The notes beneath the pieces were generated by a model. The model had not been told where the DNA came from, searched no databases, and saw nothing but the letters and a program-made list of their open reading frames with translations. Of a stretch of 64,000 nt of DNA, positions 57,598 to 64,000 are shown in pieces; within the stretch, counting starts at the first letter, position 1; every line of letters starts with the position of its first letter. The DNA comes from Halobacillus hunanensis (GTDB lineage Bacteria; Bacillota; Bacilli; Bacillales; Halobacillaceae): NCBI RefSeq assembly GCF_900166655.1, contig NZ_FVZB01000006.1, forward strand, positions 868,001-932,000, read 5' to 3'. Made by a program: the position numbers and the translations under genes.

Positions 57598-58440
57598 TTA
57601 CCCTTTATGAGGATCAACGTAATCTGGAAAGTCGGTAATAATACCATCTACCCCTGCTTCTAAAAGAAAGTTTGCAGATTCACGATCTCTCACAGTGTAA
57701 GGGTGGGTTTTCATGTCATATTCATGAATTCGTTCAACGAGATCTTTCGTAATCATAGCTTTATTAGGGTTAAAATAATCGGCATACGATGAGAATTCGG
57801 CCAGCTGTTCATTGGACACTCCATTTTCACTATAACCAAGCAGCACCCCTATCGGCACTGATGGCAGAATCGAATGGAATTTTTTCATAGATTCATGGTC
57901 AAAGGACTGCACAATGATTTTTTCATTTTCCGGCTTATGCATATTGCGGGAAACAAGTGCATCGGCTACCTTTTGTTCAATCCCTGGGTAAAGGGACGGT
58001 GACTTCAGTTCAATTAATATTCCTGATCTCCCTTTAAATTCATCAAGCACTTGACCGAGTGTTGGAATTTTTTCACTAGCAAATTCCTCACTGAACCAGC
58101 TCCCCGCATCAAGCTGCTGCAGCTCTTCATATGTAAAATCTCCCACTTGACCAGAGCCATTTGTCGTACGGTCTATTGTTGTATCGTGAATCACAACTAG
58201 CTTGCCATCTTTACTCATTTGAACATCAAGCTCAAACATTTCTGCCTTCATATCAACTGATTTTTCAAATGCTGCCATCGTGTTTTCAGGTGCATAGCCG
58301 GAAGCTCCCCTGTGTGCGATTGTGATAGTTTGCTGACGATCCCTGTTTTTAATTTCATTAGCGGAAACATTGGTTGCTGATGTACTGAATACTCCCATAA
58401 ATAATACCCCCATGATGAGAATGAACAAAAAACGTGGCAT
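57598..58440 (-). CDS. secreted glycerophosphodiester phosphodiesterase
   Basis: A 280-residue enzyme that hydrolyses glycerophosphodiesters to glycerol 3-phosphate and an alcohol. A signal peptide (about 1-27, hydrophobic LFILIMGVLFMGVF then ATNVSA) precedes the catalytic HRGASGYAPENT and the ELDVQMSKDG and HD motifs of the GDPD barrel. It is likely secreted. It relates to GlpQ, used on teichoic acid or phospholipid debris, but no glpT transporter is adjacent. Confidence 0.9.
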   Translation of the reverse strand: MPRFLFILIMGVLFMGVFSTSATNVSANEIKNRDRQQTITIAHRGASGYAPENTMAAFEKSVDMKAEMFELDVQMSKDGKLVVIHDTTIDRTTNGSGQVGDFTYEELQQLDAGSWFSEEFASEKIPTLGQVLDEFKGRSGILIELKSPSLYPGIEQKVADALVSRNMHKPENEKIIVQSFDHESMKKFHSILPSVPIGVLLGYSENGVSNEQLAEFSSYADYFNPNKAMITKDLVERIHEYDMKTHPYTVRDRESANFLLEAGVDGIITDFPDYVDPHKG

Positions 58441-58539
58441 CTCTTCCTCTCCCTTCCTATCCTTACTTTCACTCTACAAAACTTACATTAATAGAGTATT
58501 AGGGAAGCATTAATATAATGTAAGGAAATACAGGAAAAA

Positions 58540-58575
58540 AATAACTCCCTCCGTAAGTACTACGAAGAGAGTCCT
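58540..58575 (-). terminator. CoA-transferase gene terminator
   Basis: On the minus strand, arms ACTCTCTTCGTA and TACGGAGGGAGT pair with a few mismatches and are followed by TATTTTTTT just after the stop codon of the CoA-transferase gene. Confidence 0.7.
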
Positions 58576-58585
58576 CTTATCATGG

Positions 58586-60097
58586 TTATACCTTTTGAAG
58601 GATTTGTTTAAGCATTGTGCCGGTCTCATCATAATTCTTGTGCCATGAGAACGCCTCCTCAAGAATATGAGGGGTCTGGCCCCCTCTGGAAACAGCTTGA
58701 TTGTAGTAGTCCCAAAGTTGGTCCCGATAAATAGGGTGGGCACAGCGCTCGATTATTAACCCGACACGTTCCCTTGGAGCTAATCCGCGTAAGTCTGCAT
58801 ACCCTTGTTCCGTTACAACCACATCTACATCGTGCTCCGTATGATCAATATGAGAAGCAAATGGGACTATGCTGGATATACTTCCATCTTTAGCGATTGA
58901 CTTTGTTACGAAAATAGCCAGGCGGGCATTACGAGCGAAATCTCCCGAACCGCCAATCCCATTCATCATTTTTGTACCCGCTACATGCGTAGAATTGACA
59001 TTGCCATAGATATCAAACTCTAAGGCCGTATTGATTGAAATCAAGCCGAGACGGCGAATGATCTCAGGGTGGTTTGAAATTTCCTGTGGTCTCATAATTA
59101 ATCGACCACGATATATATCCAAGTCATTAAACACTTCTGTCATTTTTTCGTCAGATAATGTGATTGAACAACAGGAAGCAAAATTGACTTTTCCAGCATC
59201 CATTAAATCGAATACAGCATCTTGCAGCACTTCTGAATACACTTCTAAGTTCTTAAATTCTGAGTCGATCAAGCCATGCAGAACAGCGTTAGCCACAGAA
59301 CCGATTCCAGATTGGATGGGCGCAAGGCTCCTTGTTAAACGCCCGGCATTAACTTCTTCCCGTAAAAAGGAAATCAAATGTTGGGCCATAATAACTGTGT
59401 CCTGATCCGGCTTCGTTATGGTTGATGGGGAGTCCTTTTGATCTGTAAACACAATGCCTTTTACCTTTTCTGGGTCAACTGGAATTCCGACTGTTCCGAT
59501 ACGATCATCCACTTTTGTTAACGGAATCGGATCACGCTCTCCCTGTTTGCCAGGGGCATATAGGTCATGAAGCCCTTCTAGGTTAGGTTGTTTCATGTTG
59601 ATCTCAATTATGATAGATTCTGCATGCTGGGCGAATGCTAATGAATTACCAATGGAAGTCGTCGGAATCACCATACCGTCTTCCGTTATTGATACCGCTT
59701 CCAATATTGCGTAATCAATAGTTTCTAACACATTTCCTCTCACTAATTCAGACGTGTGAGATAAATGATGATCAACAAATACATGTTCACCATTGTTAAT
59801 TTTACTTCTCATTGTCGAGTCTGCCTGAAACGGTAAGCGTTTATGAATAATGCCTGCTTGGGCGAAAAGTTTGTCTACATCTGATCCTAAGGAAGCTCCA
59901 GTAAACACGTTTACTTTAAATTCTTCTTTTTTAGCTCGTTCTACCAGTGAAAATGGTACCGCTTTCACGTCACCTGCACGTGTAAAGCCACTTAAGCCTA
60001 ACGTCATACCATCCTTAATCCATGAGGCGGCTTCTTCTGAAGAAACAACACGTTTCTTCAAGCGGGAATCTTGAATTCGTCCGTAATCATTTTCCAT
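58586..60097 (-). CDS. acetyl-CoA hydrolase/CoA-transferase family protein
   Basis: A 503-residue member of the class I CoA-transferases (AarC/Ach1/SCACT). Features include GLSGFTRAGDVKAVP near the N-terminus, the catalytic glutamate region in VTEQGYADLRGL, and GIGGSGDFARNA. It likely moves CoA between succinyl-CoA or propionyl-CoA and acetate, or hydrolyses acetyl-CoA. ATG at 60097 after GAAGG. The LytTR-type regulator gene upstream suggests specific control of acetate handling. Confidence 0.88.
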   Translation of the reverse strand: MENDYGRIQDSRLKKRVVSSEEAASWIKDGMTLGLSGFTRAGDVKAVPFSLVERAKKEEFKVNVFTGASLGSDVDKLFAQAGIIHKRLPFQADSTMRSKINNGEHVFVDHHLSHTSELVRGNVLETIDYAILEAVSITEDGMVIPTTSIGNSLAFAQHAESIIIEINMKQPNLEGLHDLYAPGKQGERDPIPLTKVDDRIGTVGIPVDPEKVKGIVFTDQKDSPSTITKPDQDTVIMAQHLISFLREEVNAGRLTRSLAPIQSGIGSVANAVLHGLIDSEFKNLEVYSEVLQDAVFDLMDAGKVNFASCCSITLSDEKMTEVFNDLDIYRGRLIMRPQEISNHPEIIRRLGLISINTALEFDIYGNVNSTHVAGTKMMNGIGGSGDFARNARLAIFVTKSIAKDGSISSIVPFASHIDHTEHDVDVVVTEQGYADLRGLAPRERVGLIIERCAHPIYRDQLWDYYNQAVSRGGQTPHILEEAFSWHKNYDETGTMLKQILQKV

Positions 60098-60222
60098 TCT
60101 ATCGCCTTCTTTCATAACTTTTAGAATTATTTTAACTTATTCGCTCAATGATTTGAGGAAAATGAAGGGGAATAGAAAAATGACGGATGAACCAGCAGAT
60201 TCTTTGAGTAAAACAGCAACCT

Positions 60223-60867
60223 TTAAAACCCGAGTAGTTTTCTAAAATAACTGGAGTAAGATTGACTGACGGGAATACTTGCTCCATCGTCCATCGACAG
60301 CAAAAATGTCGAATGAGTGTCAGGATAGATCTCCCTGATATGATTCACATTGACGATAAACGATCGATGACAGCGGACAAACGATTCCCTTGGCAACATA
60401 TATTCAAATTCTTGAAGTGAATTTTTATGTGTGCCACAAAATTGATCTGACCATACATATGCCTTACGATCTTTCACTTCTATGTATTTCACTTCGGCAA
60501 AGGGAAGCGGCTTCCAGCCATCCAGGGTTTTAACCGTGACGACTGATTTTCCATCTGTGAAAGCCGGATGAATCGCCATTACACATCCTTCGAGTTTTCC
60601 ATTATGATGAAAAGGAACAGCCATCCCATGGTAGGGAACGCCAAATACATCACGGTTAATAAATTCAGAAACTTTCTGTTCTGTCATGAGAGCTTTATGT
60701 GCAATCGTTCCTTCTTTAACAGGATCACCTGTTCCAATTTTCAAATCAATCCGTTTACTTGGACGATAATAAATATATTCCTTAGTATTTGATACGGCTA
60801 TCGATATTTCATCTGAAAACAACTCACCAATCACATCTAATAGAGAATCTTTCGTAAAACTCTCCAT
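60223..60867 (-). CDS. LytTR-domain transcriptional regulator
   Basis: A 214-residue protein: an N-terminal sensory-like domain (about 1-105, resembling a PAS/GAF-type fold, with GTGDPVKEGTIAHKAL) and a C-terminal LytTR DNA-binding domain (about 115-214, PLPFAEVKYIEVKDRKAYVW...FVRCHRSFIVNVNHI). There is no receiver domain, so it likely senses a ligand directly. It is 125 bases upstream of the CoA-transferase gene on the same strand and is the probable regulator. ATG at 60867 with GGGGAGG upstream. Confidence 0.85.
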   Translation of the reverse strand: MESFTKDSLLDVIGELFSDEISIAVSNTKEYIYYRPSKRIDLKIGTGDPVKEGTIAHKALMTEQKVSEFINRDVFGVPYHGMAVPFHHNGKLEGCVMAIHPAFTDGKSVVTVKTLDGWKPLPFAEVKYIEVKDRKAYVWSDQFCGTHKNSLQEFEYMLPRESFVRCHRSFIVNVNHIREIYPDTHSTFLLSMDDGASIPVSQSYSSYFRKLLGF

Positions 60868-61004
60868 ACTTTTAAACACCTCCCCACGATATCTCATTTC
60901 TTCTAGTTTAACGGATCTTTAGAAAGGCAGACAAATTGAACCTGTCTACTCCAACTGTTTCTGTTATAATTACTTTGTTCTATTAATAAAGGAGTAACGT
61001 ATTC

Positions 61005-61847
61005 ATGAACCATATTCATACCTTATTACATCCCAAAATATATCGCTTCATTGATCAAAGCAGCCTCGGTCCCGGATTTTCTGCGCTTCAATCCTTTGCG
61101 ACGGACGATGCTCTGGCAATTTCCGTTGGACAGGGCACTTCCTCTACGACAGCCAGACTTTGGGTGCATCATAATACCATCGTTCTCGGCATACCTGACG
61201 CCCGCTTACCCTATATATCAGAGGCTGTCGACTATTTAAAATCTGAGGATTATCAAGTCATTGTCCGAAATTCAGGCGGACTTGCGGTTGTGCTCGATGA
61301 AGGGGTTCTCAACCTATCTCTCATTTTTCCAGATTCAAAAGAGGTCAATATTCATGAAGGCTATGAGGCCATGGTCGTGTTTATCAAGCATCTGTTCGCT
61401 GATCTCACGAACCAAATCGAGGCCTATGAAATCACACAATCCTACTGCCCGGGAACCTATGATCTGAGTATCAACGGACGGAAATTCGCAGGGATTTCCC
61501 AGCGACGTGTTAAGCATGGATCGGCTGTACAAATTTATTTAGATGTAAGCGGAAATGGCGAAGAGCGGGCCCGACTGCTAAAAAACTTTTATGAAATAGG
61601 AAGGCGCGAGGAAGAAACGCGTTTTGTTTATCCAGATATTGACCCCTCTGTGATGGCGTCGATGAACGAGCTGCTCGGTACTAAATTGAGCGTTGCAGAT
61701 GTAAGGGATCGAATTCTGTACCAGTTGAGTGATTTCTCTGAAAATGTTGTTGTGCAGCAGCTTGAGGGCGAGGAAATGGATACCTTTAATAAACGCTTTG
61801 AACAAATGATTGAGCGAAATGCAAAAGCACTCGAGCGTATTGAGTAA
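61005..61847 (+). CDS. lipL: octanoyl-[GcvH]:protein N-octanoyltransferase LipL
   Basis: Transfers octanoyl groups from octanoyl-GcvH to E2 subunits of dehydrogenases in lipoate assembly. The 280-residue LplA-like protein has the catalytic cysteine at position 148 in SYCPGTYDLSINGRKFAG, followed by the conserved lysine. The length is close to B. subtilis YwfL (LipL). It lies before pta and hemQ as in B. subtilis. AAAGGAG precedes the start. Confidence 0.92.
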   Translation: MNHIHTLLHPKIYRFIDQSSLGPGFSALQSFATDDALAISVGQGTSSTTARLWVHHNTIVLGIPDARLPYISEAVDYLKSEDYQVIVRNSGGLAVVLDEGVLNLSLIFPDSKEVNIHEGYEAMVVFIKHLFADLTNQIEAYEITQSYCPGTYDLSINGRKFAGISQRRVKHGSAVQIYLDVSGNGEERARLLKNFYEIGRREEETRFVYPDIDPSVMASMNELLGTKLSVADVRDRILYQLSDFSENVVVQQLEGEEMDTFNKRFEQMIERNAKALERIE

Positions 61848-61862
61848 AAAATCAGCCGTGAA

Positions 61863-61967
61863 TTGTACGAAATCACAATAAATTGCATGTAATATTGAGT
61901 AATTGCACGGATTCTTCGATAATTGCATATAAATCTCGTATTGCACATTTTCCTGATTAATTGCATA
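61863..61967. repeat. phased array of six ATTGYAY boxes
   Basis: Boxes ATTGTAC, ATTGCAT, ATTGCAC, ATTGCAT, ATTGCAC and ATTGCAT begin at 61863, 61883, 61903, 61923, 61941 and 61961 (steps of 20, 20, 20, 18 and 20). The array fills the convergent gap between lipL and the pta terminator. Intervening bases are unrelated. Same box and near the same period as at 2282-2391. Confidence 0.75.
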
Positions 61968-61980
61968 TTTCACAAAAAAA

Positions 61981-62008
61981 TCCCGAAAGCTGATACAGCT
62001 TTCGGGAT
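61981..62008 (-). terminator. pta terminator
   Basis: Arms TCCCGAAAGCTG and CAGCTTTCGGGA around ATA. On the minus strand it is followed by a T run. It lies 5 bases from the pta stop codon. Confidence 0.85.
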
Positions 62009-62012
62009 TTCC

Positions 62013-62984
62013 TTATAGTGATTGAGCGGCAGTAATAATGGCTAGTTTGTACACATCGTCTGAATTGCAGCCACGTGATAAGTCATTCACTGGCTGGTTC
62101 AATCCTTGCAGAATCGGGCCAACCGCATCAAAGTTTCCTAAGCGCTGGGCGATTTTATAACCGATGTTCCCTGCTTCAAGACTTGGGAAGATAAACGTGT
62201 TGGCTTCTCCTTTCAACGGAGAATCCGGCGCCTTTTTCTCTGCTACAGATGGAACAAAAGCAGCATCAAACTGGAATTCCCCATCAACCAGAAGCTCTGA
62301 ATTCTGCTCTTTGGCAAGTTTCAAGGCATCCGTTACTTTTTCAGTTTCAGGAGATTTCGCTGATCCTCTTGTTGAGAAGCTTAACATCGCAACTTTAGGG
62401 TCGATGTCGAACAGCTTGGCGGTATCAGCACTAGCCAGAGCAATTTCAGCTAAGTCCTGGCTGTCCGGGGAAATATTTATTGCGCAATCAGCGAACACAT
62501 ATTTTTCTTCGTCACGAACCATGATAAACACACCGGACGTTTTTTTGATTCCTGGCTTAGTTTTAATGATCTGCAAAGCGGGACGAACAGTATCAGCTGT
62601 AGAATGAGCTGCTCCACTAACGAGGCCAGCCGCCTCGTTCATATAAACGAGCATCGTCCCAAAATAGTTCTCATCTTTAAGAATTTCGCGAGCCTGTTCC
62701 TCGGTTGCCTTTCCTTTACGACGTTCAACGAAACTCGCCGCCATCTTATCGGAACCTTCATAGCTTGCTGGATCGAGAATGTCTGACGTAGAAATATCAA
62801 CACCAATTTCTTTTGCCTTCTGTTCTATTTTTTCTTTTTCTCCAACTAGTACAGGTTTGATTAAACCTTCTGCCCCTAGTTTACCGACTGCTGTTAAAAT
62901 GCGTTCATCTAAACCTTCAGGAAACACGACTTTCTTGCCTTTTCCGTCAATTTTGGCTTTCAATGTATCAAAAAGATCACTCAT
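62013..62984 (-). CDS. pta: phosphate acetyltransferase
   Basis: Interconverts acetyl-CoA and acetyl phosphate, the first step of acetate overflow and a source of acetyl phosphate. The 323-residue protein has the typical VVFPEGLDERIL start, GLVSGAAHSTADTVRPALQIIK and a C-terminal LSRGCNSDDVYKL. The ATG at 62984 follows GGGAGG. A promoter and a CcpA-like site (63017-63082) lie upstream, and B. subtilis pta is activated by CcpA from a similarly placed site. Confidence 0.96.
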   Translation of the reverse strand: MSDLFDTLKAKIDGKGKKVVFPEGLDERILTAVGKLGAEGLIKPVLVGEKEKIEQKAKEIGVDISTSDILDPASYEGSDKMAASFVERRKGKATEEQAREILKDENYFGTMLVYMNEAAGLVSGAAHSTADTVRPALQIIKTKPGIKKTSGVFIMVRDEEKYVFADCAINISPDSQDLAEIALASADTAKLFDIDPKVAMLSFSTRGSAKSPETEKVTDALKLAKEQNSELLVDGEFQFDAAFVPSVAEKKAPDSPLKGEANTFIFPSLEAGNIGYKIAQRLGNFDAVGPILQGLNQPVNDLSRGCNSDDVYKLAIITAAQSL

Positions 62985-63016
62985 ATTGGACCCTCCCATT
63001 TTCATTTCTGTACTAT

Positions 63017-63082
63017 ATGATAAGACGTTTTGTGTTTAATGAAAAGTAATATGATAGGATTTTTTTCATTAAAACGATTACA
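63017..63082 (-). promoter_or_regulatory. pta promoter with upstream cre site
   Basis: On the minus strand -35 TTTTCA (63040-63045), 17-base spacer, -10 TATCAT (63017-63022). Upstream, the plus strand reads TTAAAACGATTACA (63069-63082), one mismatch from TGWNANCGNTNWCA. Its centre is about 65 bases before the predicted start, the spacing of an activating CcpA site. Confidence 0.6.
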
Positions 63083-63210
63083 TCTTCACTGTACCCTACT
63101 TTTTTGTTCACAATACGTTCACAGTGCTTGAAATGATGCTTCAAGGGCGATTGTGTTATATTGAAATAGGAAGTATTACTTAAACTTTAGATAAAAGGAG
63201 CGATTTTGCC

Positions 63211-63948
63211 ATGCCAGAAACAGTAAAGACAGCGGATGGTTGGTACGCCCTGCACGATTTCCGCTCAATCGATTGGACTTCATGGAAGTATGCCAGCAAT
63301 GAAGAACGCGATCAGGCGATCAGCGAATTCCACCAGTTGATTGGAAAATGGGAAGATACCGAAAAAAACAAGCAAGGAAGTCATGCATTATATACGATAG
63401 TTGGACAAAAGGCAGATCTCCTGATGATGTTTGTACGCCCTACGATGGAAGAGTTAAATGAACTGGAAACAGCTTTTGAAAAATCTAAATTAGCTGAGTT
63501 CACCTATAAAGCCTACTCTTATGTTTCAGTTGTGGAACTTTCCGATTATATGGGCGAAGTGGATGAAGAAGATCCAAATATTAAGGCGCGATTGAATCCG
63601 ATCCTGCCGAAGTGGAATCATATTTGCTTCTATCCGATGGACAAGCGACGTCAAGGTAATGATAATTGGTACGTTCTTGAAAAAGATGACCGCGCCAAAC
63701 TCATGTACGCCCACGGTATGACTGGAAGGCAGTACGCAGGTAAAATTCGTCAAATTATTACCGGTTCAATCGGTTTGGATGACTGGGAATGGGGCGTTAC
63801 ATTGTTTGCTCATGACGTACTGCAGTTTAAGAAGCTCGTTTATGACATGCGCTTTGATGAAGTGACCTCTCGCTACGGCGACTTCGGTTCTTTCTATATT
63901 GGCAATATACTGAAACCAGAATCTGTGGACCGATTCCTTCACGTATAA
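63211..63948 (+). CDS. hemQ: coproheme decarboxylase HemQ
   Basis: Oxidative decarboxylation of coproheme III to protoheme, the last step of the Gram-positive heme pathway. The 245-residue chlorite-dismutase-like protein begins [18 protein letters not shown]; the proximal heme histidine is in [14 protein letters not shown]. It corresponds to B. subtilis YwfI, beside pta. AAAGGAGCG precedes the start. An inverted repeat CTTGAA...TTCAAG lies at about 63127-63144 upstream. Confidence 0.94.
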   Translation: MPETVKTADGWYALHDFRSIDWTSWKYASNEERDQAISEFHQLIGKWEDTEKNKQGSHALYTIVGQKADLLMMFVRPTMEELNELETAFEKSKLAEFTYKAYSYVSVVELSDYMGEVDEEDPNIKARLNPILPKWNHICFYPMDKRRQGNDNWYVLEKDDRAKLMYAHGMTGRQYAGKIRQIITGSIGLDDWEWGVTLFAHDVLQFKKLVYDMRFDEVTSRYGDFGSFYIGNILKPESVDRFLHV

Positions 63949-63955
63949 ACCTAAT

Positions 63956-63992
63956 GAAGACAGCCCCCTATAAAAGGAGGCTGTCTTTCATT
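63956..63992 (+). terminator. hemQ terminator
   Basis: Arms AAGACAGCC and GGCTGTCTT around a CCCCTATAAAAGGA loop region, followed by TCATTTT. It lies 8 bases after the hemQ stop codon. The last bases of the window (TTTTGCACAT) resemble the start of another ATTGCAY array. Confidence 0.75.
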
Positions 63993-64000
63993 TTGCACAT

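Noticed and set aside
61578-61973. 131-codon minus-strand open frame over the ATTGCAY array
   Set aside because: It runs antisense through the end of lipL and the repeat array, has no ribosome site and no domain; codons simply follow the repeat.

Overview
The window is a contiguous piece of a low-to-moderate GC Bacillaceae chromosome. Gene order follows the Bacillus subtilis ywk-ywf region: prfA-prmC, tdk-rpmE-rho, glpX, murA2, tal, fba, spo0F, pyrG, rpoE, acd-fadF-clsB, argS-ywiB, speE-speB, pbpG, ywhD, ywgA-ywfO, lipL-pta-hemQ. Spo0F marks an endospore former, and a complete ectoine operon (ectABC) points to a moderate halophile. A Halobacillus-like organism is my inference; there is no 16S gene here to confirm it.

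Layout. 1-14.1 kb, nearly all on the minus strand: translation termination, nucleotide metabolism, Rho, gluconeogenic and pentose-phosphate enzymes, a sporulation relay protein, CTP synthase with its attenuator, and RNA polymerase delta. 14.7-26.2 kb: one long minus-strand acyl-CoA cluster (fadF, thiolase, 3-hydroxybutyryl-CoA dehydrogenase, two acyl-CoA dehydrogenases, MeaB, a TetR regulator and IcmF). Together these can isomerise isobutyryl-CoA to butyryl-CoA and oxidise it to acetyl-CoA, passing electrons to a membrane Fe-S protein; an enoyl-CoA hydratase is missing. A FadR-like box inside the fadF promoter and a perfect CcpA cre site before the thiolase gene suggest lipid and catabolite control. 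26.4-36.2 kb: cardiolipin synthase, a small XapX gene, argS, polyamine synthesis, a class A penicillin-binding protein and ywhD.

36.3-42.7 kb is an accessory stretch: tautomerase, GlcG/HbpS-like protein, YitT-like protein, an orphan SagB-type oxidoreductase, DinB-like protein, putative zinc peptidase, esterase, and an MscS channel gene broken by an internal deletion. 42.8-45.5 kb holds ectABC with its promoter, a possible leader ORF and unusual palindromes upstream. 45.6-53.4 kb: aldehyde dehydrogenase, a TatA/TatC translocase, a candidate small RNA, a ring-cleaving dioxygenase with an MhqR-like operator, PRC-barrel, acetyltransferase and beta-lactamase-fold proteins. 53.5-64 kb: an orphan fused ABC permease, YwgA/YwfO, GlpQ, a CoA-transferase with a LytTR regulator, lipL, pta with a CcpA-type activating site, and hemQ.

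The least explained signals are non-coding. Three intergenic arrays carry ATTGCAY boxes spaced about 20-21 bp apart. Twin copies of a near-perfect palindrome lie 21 kb apart. At least two families of structured dispersed repeats occur in the larger gaps. A strong promoter at 48.5 kb leads into a long hairpin that displays an anti-Shine-Dalgarno-like loop.
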